Source of the DNA: Isoetes taiwanensis
Taxonomy: Eukaryota; Streptophyta; Lycopodiopsida; Isoetales; Isoetaceae
Assembly: GCA_021234155.1 (NCBI GenBank)
Contig: JAJEKV010000071.1
Span: forward strand, 4,710,483 to 4,774,482
Direction: 5' to 3'
Length of the DNA stretch: 64,000 nucleotides
Below, piece after piece: positions 34,641 to 48,057 of this stretch. Within the stretch, counting starts at the first letter, position 1, and each line of letters begins with the position of its first letter. The notes under the pieces are model-generated. The model saw only the letters and a list, made by a program, of their open reading frames with translations. It was not told where the DNA came from and searched no databases. Position numbers and translations under genes: made by a program.

Positions 34641-35231
34641 GAAACAATTTGTTGCATTCAAACAAAAACAATAAATATAAGAAACTTAAGAAATACGATT
34701 GTTTCCGGTTGTCACGAGGAAAGAGAATTACACTACATTAGTAAAACAAAGGAATTTTTGCATTGTCTTAAAAACCAATTGGTCTCCGTGGACGCTAAAA
34801 ACCTATTCTATTCTTAAAAATTAAACATAGTATATATTTCCAATTTGAAATACTACATAACTTCTTTAACTTCTTGTTGTTTTCAAAGCATACAGTAGCA
34901 ATGTTGTAGTATTGGAAGAATATGTTGCTGCCAATAATGTGGCAAAGTATTGAGAGAATATGTTGCTGCCTAAAAATGTGGCGAGCTCAAGCATAGAAGC
35001 AGGCTGAGATAAGTAATTCAGATTGTAACAAAGACCAACCTCGCCAAAGATATTCCAATCCCAATCGCCCGCTTTATGTTCTCGCAACATATTTCAAATG
35101 ACAACCGCTTTATGTTCTAAAAACATGGGATGAAAAACAGGGGGCTTCCATATATCTGCAAAGCCAGAAACAAGCAGATCAATGTGAAAGCAAAAGGACA
35201 AATATGCTTATAAAAAAAAATATAACAAGGG

Positions 35232-35432
35232 AGATGCCAAAAACAAGGTTATGTTGTGAGAACCCGTGAGAAACCAAGACGTAATCGATGGTTGGCTATG
35301 AGAGTGTTGTTTGGCGCCGACATCGAACGATTTGGCCATATATGGACGAAGGGATTCTCAGATTGGATCCTTGATAGACTAGCTTTTCCGACACTGTAGT
35401 AAAATGGTGAAGAGATAGAAAGCTAACTTCAT
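35232..35432 (-). pseudogene. Receptor kinase 5' fragment, unit 2
   Basis: A copy of 27742-27940: ATG, signal peptide and start of the lectin domain up to about residue 66 (NLVFGI), then an abrupt switch to unrelated sequence reading toward 35231. Small indels disturb the frame. It has no membrane or kinase part. Confidence 0.75.
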
Positions 35433-38400
35433 CCCGATAGAGCCGCTATCGAGTTGAAATGAGCAATTTTGAGAAGACCGCAATAAGTTTATTCTTGAGG
35501 AATGAAGCAAGCTACTTTAGAAATCCATGAGAGGAAGAAATTTGAGCAAAGAGCAAACAAATGGCCAGATCTTAAGCCGCAGAACGGCCGGGATTTCAAG
35601 GCTACTCGGTTTAGGGCCTACAATGATTTAGAATGCTGATCTAGAATGTTCTTGAATTATACTTATTGGCTAAGGTTGAGCAAACAAATGGCCGTAACTT
35701 AAATTTTAACGGCCGGGCTATTCGTTTAGGGCCTACAATGATTAAGAATGCGTGATGTAACGGATTCGGGAGGAACCCCAACTGGAGCCCGCCATCGAAT
35801 CATCCCCTCTCAGAGTGTCTCTCTGCCGCCCGGTAAGAACTTAAGAAGGTTCTTCTTCCTCTCATTTAATGCTCAGATTAAATGACACCGACTTCTTGAA
35901 ATGCCTCTTGACGCCCGCCATAAATGCAATGTGTCATATGCTCATAATTAGATGCCCGCCATAAATGCCATGAATGCAACGTGTCATGCGATGATAATTT
36001 TTAAGGAAGAAATTAGATGAGAACAAAAAATTGATAATCGTGACACAATAGGAAGGATTGGCTAAGGTTGAAAAAAAAGTGTACAACATTAGGCCTAGTG
36101 TACAATTCTTCTACGAAACCTCCCCAACTTTCCATGGAACCTCCCCACATTCCCTGGAAACCTCCCCAACTTTCCGTGGAAACCTCCCTAACTTTCCTTG
36201 TACAGTCGAAGAGGTCTCCACATCAGAAAAGAGGGAGGTTTCCATGGAAACTTCCCCACCTTTCCGTGGAAACCTTCCCACCTTTCCGTGGAAACCTCCT
36301 CATCTTTCTGGGCATGACCTGGAGAGGTTTCCAATTAAGAAGAAAAGGGAGGTTTCTATGGAGAGGTGGGGAGGCTTCCATAAAAGTAAAAAAAAAAAAA
36401 GCTCTTCTCAGGAATGCAGTGTAATGCAGTATCCAATTTTTGTTCTCATCAGGAAGGATTGGCTAAGGTTGAAAAAAGTGTAGGCCTAGTGTACAATTCT
36501 TCTACGCCCGAGTTGGACTTCAATGGAAACCTCCCCAACTTTCCATGGAACCTCCCCACTTTCCCTGGAAACCTCCCCAACTTTCCTTGTACGGAAAAGA
36601 GGGAGGTTTCCATGGAAAATTCCCCACCTTTCCGTGGAAACCTTCCCACCTTTTCGTGGAAACCTCCTCATCTTTCTGGGCATGACCTGGGGAGGTTTCC
36701 AATTAAGAAAAAAATGGGAGGTTTCCATGGAGAGGTGGGGAGGTTTCCATAAAAGTAAAAAAAAAAAAAAAAAAAGCTCTTCTCTAAATTTGCACGAAGA
36801 CCCTCGTGCATCTCTGTCCTCGTATGCCTTAATGATCTAGGCGACTCCGTCCGTGGTTGCCAGAATCAATGACTATTTTTTTTTGAAAAGTTAAAAAATT
36901 TAAATTGACTATTTTCTAATGAATGTTTTCTTTTCTTAAATCTCTTTGCTCTTTGCTTAATCAGCCAAAGCTCTTTGCTTTATCTTGAGATGACAGGGAA
37001 GAAGTGCTTGAACACTTAGACGAACCTGAGAACACAATACTTGAATCTGGTGAAAAGTTAAAAATTTTGAATTAATGACTATTTTCTAATGACCGTTTTC
37101 TTTGCTTAATCTCTTTGCTCTTTGCTTAATCTGCTAGAAAAAGCTCTTTGCTTGATCTTGAGATGACAGGGAAGAAGTGCTTGAACACTTAGACGAATCT
37201 GAGAACTCAATACTTGAATCTGGTAAAGAGACAGGGGAGGATTATGTGCAAGCCGGAAATAAAAAAACCTTAATTTGTGTGCAAGCCGGAAATAAAAAAA
37301 ACATTAATCTGCAGAGCTCTTTTGCTTGATCTCTTTGCTTTTTGCTTAAAGCTCTTTGTTTAACTGGCCGAAAAGCTCTTTGCTTAATCTGCCGAAAAGG
37401 TAGGCAAGCATGAATGCTCAAATCCACACTAAAGAAAGAAGAGCCATAAACATTGCCGCATCTTTAGTACACGAATCTTGGTCATCTTCACCATATAATT
37501 TGAGCGATTGTTGAAATTGGAAACCTCCCCGATTTCCCAATCCAGCCCTCTTCAGCTCTAAATGCCGCTCATCTTCCCCAGAGGCTCGATTTTCACTCCC
37601 CTGCTCAATCAAACCAAAACAAACTAATGTATCCGCCAGCAATCCAATAACACAAATCCGCCAACAAACTGAAACGCCAAAGAGGGATGCCGCTCCAGAA
37701 ATCTGCTTCAAGAATGTGCATGTAGAACCGAAATGGAAAAGGTATACTAAAAGAAAGGATTAAATTTGGACATCTGGTTCATTATGAATAGCTGCTTGTC
37801 ATAAATAGAAAGATTATTATATTTTTAGAATCTTATAGAAACCTCCCCAGCTTAGCAAAATTGGAAACCTCCCCAGGCTTTGGCCGAAAGCTGGGGAGGT
37901 TTTTATGGAAGAAAATGGGGAAGGTTTCCAGTCCTTGGGAGTCTAACCCAAATCGTCTACCACGTTCTTGGATATTATAAGCCTAAATAGCCTGTTGACT
38001 TTTTTAGCACAATCATGGATTAACAATTTGGAAAGGGTAAAACAGAACTCGTCAACTGTCCCTTAAATTTCAGATACCATCAAGCAAAGTAGGTCACCAT
38101 TCTTGAAAAATCTTGAGCCATTCTGATCAAGAATGAAAAAAGACTTGCAAAAACCGGTAGAATCTGGTTTACCTTTGGTTGATGTTGGAGAACAAAATGG
38201 GATCAGCCATCTCATCCCCCAAAAGACACGGAGAATCAAGGAGCATCCAACGACGCTCCCTGATTCTGTAGGTCATAAGGGCAGCAAGAATGGCTTCCCC
38301 CATTCATTCTCCACTACATCATGTTCAAATCACATGCATTTTCCCCCCTTGGTATATTAAAACCACGGCTAAAAAAAAAACACAGTGGTCGATATTTTTT

Positions 38401-39253
38401 TGAGATTTAAGCTAGCTAAACATGACGATTTTCTAATTTTTACCGCATTGATTGGTCGGCTCTCTACGCCTTTGTCCTAATAGATTGCGATCACACCCCA
38501 ACAAATAGCACGTTCCAATTTTTTACATTATCCTATTTATTCCTTCAATTTGTCTTTTAATTCCATGGATTCCATTATTTTGACATTTTCTAATGCAAAT
38601 TCATTAAGCAAAATTTCATTATTTTTGGACAATACCTGAATTTATGGACCATTTTTGGCTTTTCTCATTATCAATGATCTGTTTCCATACACTAATTGAC
38701 ATCCTCTGCGAAAGTGTTTGCAGATGCCTCAACAACATGCACGGTATCTTGATAGTATTGGGTATCCTCTTCTTGTTTGATAGTTCCCAAGCATAGTCGA
38801 TAATCTCTAGTTCTATGGTCACTAGCGCTTATTGGGACTACAAGAGAATGATGGCTAAATGTTAGAATAATCATCGAGAGACTTAAAAAAAGCAACCGCG
38901 ACAAGCCCTTATTCACGACATTATACATACGAAGTTTTATGTGACGATTTAACGCCGAATAATCGTCACTTATTAGTCGACATATTTGAATAGTCAGCAA
39001 ATTAATCGAGAATTAGTCGGTTTATTAGTCATTAATTAATCAGACTAATACTCAGGGGCCTAGTCGGCTTATTAGTCAGATATATCGTCATCTTTTTAAT
39101 TAGGTAATTCGGTATTTTATTAGTCAATGCAATAGTTAGAATATTGGTCATTATATTTGCTGGTCTATGAAGTATTGTGTGATGATTATAATGCAATAGT
39201 TAAAATATTGGTCATTATATTTGCTGGTCTATGAAGTATTGTGTGATGATTAT

Positions 39254-40232
39254 TGTGACATCCCCTACTCATATAAGGTGCACTCACCGTATACAAATAG
39301 GAGTTCATCCCCTATACCAGCTCCATGCTAATATAGGGCCCTCCACGTATCACTGCAACCTTGAAGAGTTCCAGTGGGAAGAATGAAGGGGTCATTTACC
39401 CGCCTCCCTGGTCGCACCTAGCCTTTGAAGCGTAAACATACATGTCAGTAGTACATACATCAACATCATAAGACCATCACGAAGGATGGTTCACCACATA
39501 TCTGCATAGACAAAGATCAGCACATCACATGTGGAATCCTACCCAATGCTCGGACACAGGGATGGACTGACAAGCTTGGGTCTCCGTGAGGTCATTGCGA
39601 CATAATTCATGGCAATGGATTTGGCCGGGCATAAGAACATGGCTTAGGTAGTCCACTCCATCCGCCCTCCCCGTGCACACTTTGCGAGTAGGTTGAAAAG
39701 TGTTGGTACTTGATCAGAGCCGCCGGATCCATAGCCAAAGGGGCTATTCCCCGGGTTGCATCTCCCCGCCCGATGGGGCAGGTAGGGATCACTCCCCTCC
39801 CGAGATCTACATGCCGACTCAAAGTGACTAGAGGGCCACGCCCTTATTCGACTTGAACCCAATGGAGAGTGACGATCACCCACGGTGTCGAGCCCATGCC
39901 TTGCCCACACGCAGCTGGCAAGCCATTAGACCTAGTCCACAAGTGATCCCCTAGACCTTACACACCGGAGGGATCGCTCAAGAGTCGAGAACACTAACCT
40001 CCTTATAAGCCGCCTCGCCCCTTCACCCACAACTGTGTGTGGCTCTTGTACACAGGCCGAATTTACAGTGTGCTAAAGAGGCTAGCTAGGAGCATCAACT
40101 ACCAGGCTTTAGGGTCTCTACCCCCCTTCCCAATACAATGAGTCCATAGAGATACGTCATCATACATATCACAAAAGAACTAAAGAACAAGATCTAATCT
40201 ATATCATAGAGTTAGGTTCTTTAGTTAGATCT
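39254..40232 (+). mobile_element. LTR-like block, unit 2
   Basis: Begins TGTGACATCCCC and ends before TGGTATCTGGG at 40233. Collinear with the unit 1 copy and differing mainly by small indels. Confidence 0.45.
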
Positions 40233-41546
40233 TGGTATCTGGGATCTAAATGGCTGCTATGGGCAATTTAATAGGCTAAACCTACTGATTCGATGACTAG
40301 AAGACGGTTTAGGCTATTAAATTGACTAAATACCTGATCCTTGGCTCGCTCCTCCTGCCCTGAACTCGACCATCCTGCTGAACTGCTAGAAGATGAAGCT
40401 AGAAAGGGAAACTAACGAGCTAGATCGCTCAGACAGAGCACTATAACCCCAAAAGCTGCTCAATGTGTTGTTTTTTGCTGTCATTTTTGCAAAAAAACAA
40501 CATATAAAGACCATGTGTTGTAATGTTCCGAAAATGCTAGAAACAACTCGTATTTTTTTAGTGTGGTTTTTTCACACACAAAAGACGGTAGTTTTTTGCG
40601 TGGATTTTAGACAAAACAATGCGTAATTTTTATGTGTGGTTTTCCCTGTAGTTTTTATAGAGAAACAACGCATAGTTTTATGTGTGGTTTTAGCTCAGAA
40701 ACAAAAACAACACATAATTTTTAGACGTGGTCTTCACCTAAAAACAATGCATGGTCTTCATATGTAACATCTCTAGCATAGTTTTTCTTCAATTATCCAC
40801 GTTATTTTTCATCCTTCCACGGTGTTTTTTTGTACAATAACACATTTTTAATGTAGTTTTAAAGAAACAATTTGTTGCATTCAAACAAAAACAATAAATA
40901 TAAGAAACTTAAGAAATACGATTGTTTCCGGTTGTCACGAGGAAAGAGAATTACACTACATTAGTAAAACAAAGGAATTTTTGCATTGTCTTAAAAACCA
41001 ATTGGTCTCCGTGGACGCTAAAAACCTATTCTATTCTTAAAAATTAAACATAGTATATATTTCCAATTTGAAATACTACATAACTTCTTTAACTTTGTTG
41101 TTTTCAAAGCATACAAGAGTAAAATGTTGTAGTATTGGAAGAATATGTTGCTGCCAATAATGTGGCAAAGTATTGAGAGAATATGTTGCTGCCTAAAAAT
41201 GTGGCGAGCTCAAGCATAGAAGCAGGCTGAGATAAGTAATTCAGATTGTAACAAAGACCAACCTGCCAGCATATTCCAATCCCAATCTGCCCGCTTTATT
41301 TTCTGCAACATATTTCAAATGACAATTCGCTTTATGTTCTAAAAACATTGGATGAAAAACAGGGGGCTTCCATATATCTGCAAAGCCAGAAACAAGCAGA
41401 TCAATGTGAAAGCAAAAGGACAAATATGCTTATAAAAAAAATATAACAAGGGAGATGCCAAAAACAAGGTTATGTTGTGAGAACCCAGAGAAACCAAGAC
41501 AGAATCGATGGTTGGCTATGAGAGTGTTGTTTGCGTCAGATACTGG

Positions 41547-43062
41547 AGCTGTTGGATAGGCATATTCACCCCTTATTCCTTAATCTATACGGTACGTAAA
41601 GTTCCTCGTTTGTGGGGTATGCAAGTACAAAATTTGCTATACTGTATAACAAGATTCGCAAAATACTATAAGATTTCAAGCAGAATACTATATGGTGTTG
41701 ATTTCGTAAGTGCAAAATACAATTATGAGGGCTCTCGCTGCCCTATGTCACCCCCCGTGTGAATATGCACCCAAACCAAAGGGGGTTCAAGGGGGATTTT
41801 AATTTAAATATGTTGGACCCAATGGTTGTGTTAATTAATGTCAATGGTAGTTATGTGTTGGTTGTTAATGTCAATGGTTGTTATGTGTTGGTTGTTATGT
41901 GTTGGGGGATTTAATTTTTATATGTTGGATGTCAATGATTTATGTTGCAAAAAAAATTTTAGGGACATCACCCCCCCGGTGTGACAAAAATTTTAGAATT
42001 CAAACCAGAAAAAAACTAGAATTCATTTGAGGCTTTCATCACCTATAGCTTTTGAATTTGATCACAATAAAACAAATAGAACATAAGTAAAAGTTACCAT
42101 AAGGATAGAGCGTGATTCATCCCATTATTCGAAAAGTCATAAAGTTTGCAACACAAAGAAAACCCCCGTTATTATGCTACATATTGTTACTCGCTACAAC
42201 TATTTCTCTTTCACAATGACACCATTGTTTATCAATCCATATGATTTTGGATGCTCCATCTCTAGCTTAAAGGTAATGCATGATTCACCTTATGGTTCGA
42301 TTAAAGTTCCAAACCTACAATATAAATGCATTCTTGTGGCTACCGCTTGACTGATCTCATGCGGACATGGAAAAGGGCGTGGAATAATCCGACATGTTGT
42401 GTGCATAAGAATCCGCTTTGTTGATTGAAGCTAAAGGCTAGCCGCTATGAACAATCCGGGTACTGAATATCCAAGAGTTGGAAGCAAAACAGAGGGCCTA
42501 AACTTGAATCACAAAGAAATCTTAGGAAGGAAACAAAAGGGGTTTTGCAGCACTACATTGTAGAATCGAAACCAATACCTTGTAAAAAGAAAGCATTATG
42601 CTAATCAAGAAACATTAAAAAACAAATACCTTTGTAAGTGTGAGCAAAAAAAATCCATCTCGTGGGTAGTAAAATCCACTCCGCAATAAGAATCCAAGAG
42701 GGCAAGTACACATGCATATGCACACATGCACACACATGCACATGCACTTGCACTTGCACTTGCACATGCACAATACACATGCACATGCACATGCACATGC
42801 ACAATACACATGCACATGCACACACATGCACATGCATGTGCACATGCACATGATACACACGCGCAGTTGTTCATGCACAAACACATGCAGAGGAAGACAA
42901 CAACCCCTGATTGTTCCAACCAAATCTAAAATCAACGGCCCATAAAGGGTGCACTCTAGAAATACTATTTAGTACACCTCAACCTAATACAACAATGAAA
43001 TCATAGAAAACCATGTGAAAAAACGATAAAAATCTAAAAGTAACCCCCTCGCTATTGTGCTA
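41547..43062. mobile_element. 1.5-kb insertion of unknown type
   Basis: Present only in unit 3; units 1, 2, 4 and 5 provide the empty site. It begins about GCTGTTGGATAGGCATATTC and ends about CTCGCTATTGTGCTA. Terminal inverted repeats or a target duplication are not obvious. The interior is AT-rich, contains GTTATGTGTTGG repeats (about 41845-41910) and a hexanucleotide microsatellite. No protein is recognised. Confidence 0.55.
42703..42855. repeat. CACATG/CACTTG microsatellite
   Basis: An array of hexamers of the ACATGC/CACTTG type with short CACACA interruptions, lying inside the 1.5-kb insertion. Apparent Cys/His/Met-rich ORFs on both strands are products of this periodicity. Confidence 0.85.
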
Positions 43063-44513
43063 CATATGGACTAAGGGATTCTCAGATTGGATCCTTGATA
43101 GACTAGCTTTTCCCACCGTAGTAAAATGGTGAAGAGATAGAAAGCTAACTTCATCCCCGATAGAGCTGCTATCGAAGTTGAAATGAGCAATTCTTGAGAA
43201 GACCGCAATGTTTATTCTTGAGGAATGAAGCAAGCTACTTTAGAAATCCATGAGAGGAAGAAATTTGAGCAAAGAGCAAACAAATGGCCAGATCTTAAGC
43301 CGCGTAACGGCGGGATTTCAGGCTACTGGGTTTAGGGCCTACAATGATTTAGAATGCGGATCTAGAATGTTCTTTGAATTATACTTATTGGCTAAGGTTG
43401 AGCAAACAAATGGCCGTAACTTAAGCCGCAGAACGGCTGGCTATTCTGGGTTTAGGGCCTACAATGATTAAGAATGCGTGATGTACCGGATTCGGGAGGA
43501 ACCCCCAACTGGAGCCCGCCTATCAGAATCAGTCCCTCTCGTGAGTGTCTCAGTGCACCGGTAAGAACTTAAGAAGGTTCTTCTTCCTCTCATTTAATGC
43601 TCAGATTAAATGACACCGACTTCCGTGAATGCCTCTTGATCCGCCATAAATGCAATGTGTCATATGCTCATAATTAGATGCCCCGCCATAAATGCCATGA
43701 ATGCAACGCGGTCATGCGATGATAATTTTTAAGGAAGAAATTAGATGAGAACAAAAATTGGATCGTGATTACAATAGGAAGGATTGGCTAAGGTTGAAAA
43801 AGTGTACAACATTAGGCCTAGTGTACAATTCTTTCTACCGAAGTTGGACTTCAATGGAAACCTCCCCAACTTTCCATGGAACCTCCCCACATTCCCCGAA
43901 ACCTCCCCCAACTTTCCGTGGAAACCTCCCTAACTTTCCTTGTTACCGAAGAGGTCTCCACATCGTAAAAGAGGGAGGTTTCCATGGAAACCCCCCACCT
44001 TCCGCGGAAACCTTCCCATTTTTTCCGTGGGAAACCTCCTCATCTTTTCTCGGGCATGACCCGGAGAGGTTTCCAATTAAGAAGAAAAGGGAGGTTTCTA
44101 TGGAGAGGTGGGGAGGCTTCCATAAAAAAAAAAAAGCTCTTTCTTCTGAAAAGTAATGCAAGATCCAATTTTTTTTTTTCTCATTAGGAAGGATTGGCTA
44201 AGGTTGAAAAAAGTGTAGGCCTAGTGTACAATTCTTTTCTACCGAAGTTGGACTTCAATGGAAACCTCCCCAACTTTCCATGGAACCTCCCCACTTTCCC
44301 CCGAAACCTCCCCAACTTTTCCGTGGAAAGCCTCCCCTAACTTTCCCTTGTAATCGAAAAGAGGGAGGTTTCCATGGAAACTTCCCCATTTTTCCTCGTG
44401 GAAACCTTCCCACCTTTTGCGGGAAACCTCCTCATCTTTTCGGGCATGACCTCGGGAGGTTTCCAATTAAGAAAAAATGGGAGGTTTCCATGGAGAGGTG
44501 GGGGAGGTTTCCA

Positions 44514-44544
<31 letters not shown>

Positions 44545-47062
44545 GCTCTTCTCTAAATTTGCACGAAGACCCTCGGCATCTCGCCTCGCATGCCTTAATG
44601 ACGACTCCAGGCGACTCGTCGTCCGGGTTGCCTTAATCAATGGCTATTTTTTGAAAAGTTAAAAAATTTTAAATTGACTATTTTCTAATGATCATTTTTT
44701 TTCTTAAATCTCTTTGCTCTTTGCTTAATCAGCCAAAGCTCTTTGCTTTATCTTGAGATGACAGGGAAGAAGTGCTTGAACACTTAGACGAACCTGAGAA
44801 CACAATACTTGAATCTGGTGAAAAGTTAAAAATTTTGAATTAATGACTATTTTCTCATGACCGCTTTTCTTTTGCTTAATCTCTTTGCTCTTTTGCTTAA
44901 TCTGCTAGAAAAGCTCTTTTGCTTTATCTTGAGATGACAGGGAAGAAGTGCTTGAACACTTAGACGAATCTGAGAACTCAATACTTGAATCTGGTAAAGA
45001 GACAGGGGAGGATTATGTGCAAGCCGGAAATAAAAAAACCTTAATTTGTGTGCAAGCCGGAAATAAAAAAAAACATTAATCTGCAGAGCTCTTTGCTTGA
45101 TCTCTTTGCTTTTTGCTTAAAGTTTTTGTTTAATCTGGCCGAAAAGCTCTTTGCTTAATCTGCCAGAAAAAGGTAGGCAAGCATGAATGCTCAAATCCAC
45201 GCCAGCTAAAGAAGAGCCATAAACATTGCCGCATCTTCAAGACACGCTAATCTTCACCATCTTCAGCCATATAATTTGAGCGATTGTTGAAATTGGAAAC
45301 CTCCCCGATTTCTAACCCAATCCAGGCGCCCTCTTCAGCTCTAAATGCCGCTTCCCCAGAGGCTCGATTTTCACTCCCCCGCCAATCAAACCAAAACAAA
45401 CTAATGTGCAAAACGATCCGCCAAAGAATCCAATAACACAACTGGCCAACAAACGAAACGCCAAAGAGGGATGCCGCCCGAAATCTGCTTCAAGAATGTG
45501 CATGTAGAACCTAAAATGGAAAAGGTATACTAAAAAGAAAGGATTAAATTTGGACGCCCGTTCATTATGAATAGTCGCTTGTCATAAATAGAAAGATTAT
45601 TATATTTTTAGAATCTTATAGAAACCTCCCTGTGTTTAGGGGTTAGAAACCTCCCTGTGCTTTGGGCCTAAAAGTCGGGAGGTTTTATGGAAGAAAATGG
45701 GGAAGGTTTCCAGTCCTTGGGAGTCTAACCCAAATCGGGTGACTATAATTTGAGCTGCCTACCACGCTCTTGGATATTATAAGCCTAAATAGCCTCGTTG
45801 ACTTTTTTAGCACAATCATGGATTAACAATTTGGAAAGGGTAAAATGTAACTCGCCAACCTGCCCCTTAAATTTCAGATACCATCAAGCAAAGTAGGTCA
45901 CCATTCTTGAAAAATCTTGAGCCATTCTCCGATCAAGAATGAAAAGACTTGCTGCAAAACCGTAGAATCTGGGGTTTATCTTTGGTTGATGTTGGAGAAC
46001 AAAATGGGATCAGCCATCCCATCCCCTCAAGAAGACAGAGAATCAAGGAGCATCCAACGACGCCCCCGATTCTCAGAGGGTCATAAGGGCAAAGCAAGAA
46101 TGGCTTCCCCATTCATTCTCCACTACATCATGTTCAAATAACATGCATTTTCCCCTTGGTATATTAAAACCGCGGCTAAAAAAAAATGTGGTGGTCGATA
46201 TTTTTGAGATTTAAGCTAGCTAAACATGACGCATTTTCTAATTTTATCGCATTGATTGGTCGGCTTTCTACAGCCTTTGTCCTAATAGCTTATGATCACA
46301 CCCCAACAAATAGCACGCTCCAATTTTTTACATTATCCTATTTATTCCTTCAATTTGTCTTTTAATTCCATGGATTCCATTATTTTGACATTTTCTAATG
46401 CAAATTCATTAAGCAAAATTTCATTATTTTTGGACAATACCGAATTTATGGACCATTTTTGGCTTTCTCATCATCAATGATCGCTTCCATACACTAATTG
46501 ACATCCTCATGAAAGTGCCGCAGATGCCTCAAAGAACATGCACGGGTATCTTGATAGTATTGGGTATCCTCTTCTTGTTTGATAGTTCCCAAGCATAGTC
46601 GATAATCTCTAGTTCTATGCGGTCACTAGCAGTTATTGGGACTACAAGAGAATGATGGCTAAATGTTAGAATAATCATCAGAGAGACTTATAAAACAAGC
46701 AACTGCACAAGCCCTTATTCCTGACGATTATACATACGAAGTTTTATGTGACGATTTAACGTCGTAATAATCGTCGCCTTATTAGTCGATATATTTGAAT
46801 AGTCAGCAAATTAATCGAGAATTAGTCGGGCTTTATTAGTCATTAATTAATCGACTAATACTCGTGGGCCTAGTCGGCTTATTAGTCGATATATCGCTAT
46901 CTTTTAATTAGGTAATTCGGGTATTTTATTAGTCAATGCAATAGTTAGAATATTGGTCATTATATTTGCTGGTCTATGAAGTATTGTGTGATGATTATAA
47001 TGCAATAGTTAAAATATTGGTCATTATATTTGCTGGTCTATGAAGTATTGTGTGATGATTAT

Positions 47063-48057
47063 TGTGACATCCCCTACTCATATAAGGTGCACTCACCGAT
47101 ACAAATAGGGAGTTCATCCCCCATACCAGCTCCATGCTAATATAGGGCTCTCCACGATCACCGCGAACCTTGAAGAGTTCCAAAGCTGGGAAGAATGAAG
47201 GGGTTATTTACCCCGCCTCCCCTCGTGGTCTAACCTAGCAGCGAAGTTTAAAACATACATGTCGTAAGAGTACATAACATCAACATCATAAGACCATCAC
47301 GGCGATGGTTCACCACATATATGATAGACAAAGATCAGCACATCACATGTGGAATTCCTACCCAATGCTCTGACACGTGGATGGACCGACAAGCTTGGGT
47401 CTCCGTGAGGTCATTGCGCATGTAATTCATGGCAATGGATTTGGCCGGCATAAGAACATGGCTTAGGGTAGTCCACTCCATCCGCCTCCCTCACACTTTG
47501 CGCAGTAGGTTGAAAAGTGTTGGGACTTGATCAGAGTCCTCACGGATCCATAGCCAAAGGGGCTATTCCCGGGTTGCATCTCCCCGGGGCCCGATGGGGC
47601 GTGTAGGGATCACTCCCTCCGTAGATCTACATGCCGACTAAAGTGACTAGAGGGCCACCGCCTTATTCGACTTTGAACCCAATGGAGAGTGACGATCACT
47701 CCACTGCAGCCGAGCCCATGCCTTGCCCACACGCAGCGGGCAAGCCATTAGACCTAGTCCACAAAGTGATCCCCAGAGACCTTACACACCGTAGGGATCG
47801 CTCAAGAGTTTTAACACTAACCTCCTTATAAGCCGGGCCCGCCCCTTCACCCACAACCGTGTGGCTCTTGTACACGTGTGCCTAATTTACAAAGGTGCTA
47901 AAGAGGCTAGCTAGGAGCATCAACTACTGTGCTTTTAGGGTCTCTACCCCCTTCCCAATACAATGAGTCCATAGAGATACGTCATCATACATATCACAGA
48001 AGAACTAAAGAACAAGATCTAATCTATATCATAGAGTTAGGTTCTTTAGTTAGATCT
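47063..48057 (+). mobile_element. LTR-like block, unit 3
   Basis: TGTGACATCCCC start, with TGGTATCTGGG following at 48058. Collinear with the unit 1 copy. Confidence 0.45.

Larger units (their letters stand above)
27742..35231. repeat. Tandem array unit 1
   Basis: Starts inside the intact receptor kinase gene at AGATGCCAAAAACAAGG and runs to the same word in unit 2, 7490 bp away. Order: kinase 5' end and promoter, 33-bp ATGCCCGCCATAAATG repeats (28430-28540), GGAAACCTCC clusters, CTTTGCTTAAT-rich part (29560-30040), a 1.09-kb internal duplication, a transposon-tail homologue, a 57-bp tandem repeat (about 32886-33003), an LTR-like block, an AT-rich degenerate-repeat part (34220-34640) and a junction segment (34860-35231). 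Confidence 0.85.
35232..41452. repeat. Tandem array unit 2
   Basis: A 6221-bp unit with the same order as unit 1 but without the 1.09-kb duplication. LTR-like block at 39254-40232, GGAAACCTCC clusters at 36115-36750, transposon-tail homologue at about 38610-38840. Confidence 0.82.
41453..43154 (-). pseudogene. Receptor kinase 5' fragment, unit 3, split by insertion
   Basis: The fragment homologous to 27742-27940 lies in two parts, 41453-41546 and about 43063-43154, separated by inserted unrelated DNA. The break falls just after GTCAGATACTGGA, in the codons around residues 35-40. Confidence 0.7.

Noticed and set aside
34866-35090. A 74-residue minus-strand ORF (KAGDWDWNIFGEVGLCYNLN) kept in several units
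   Set aside because: Its conservation follows from the tandem duplication. It has no motif, no clear start context and is frame-disturbed in units 2 and 3.
42601-42945. Cys/His/Met-rich ORFs of about 60-106 residues on both strands
   Set aside because: They arise from the CACATG/CACTTG microsatellite periodicity and have no independent support.
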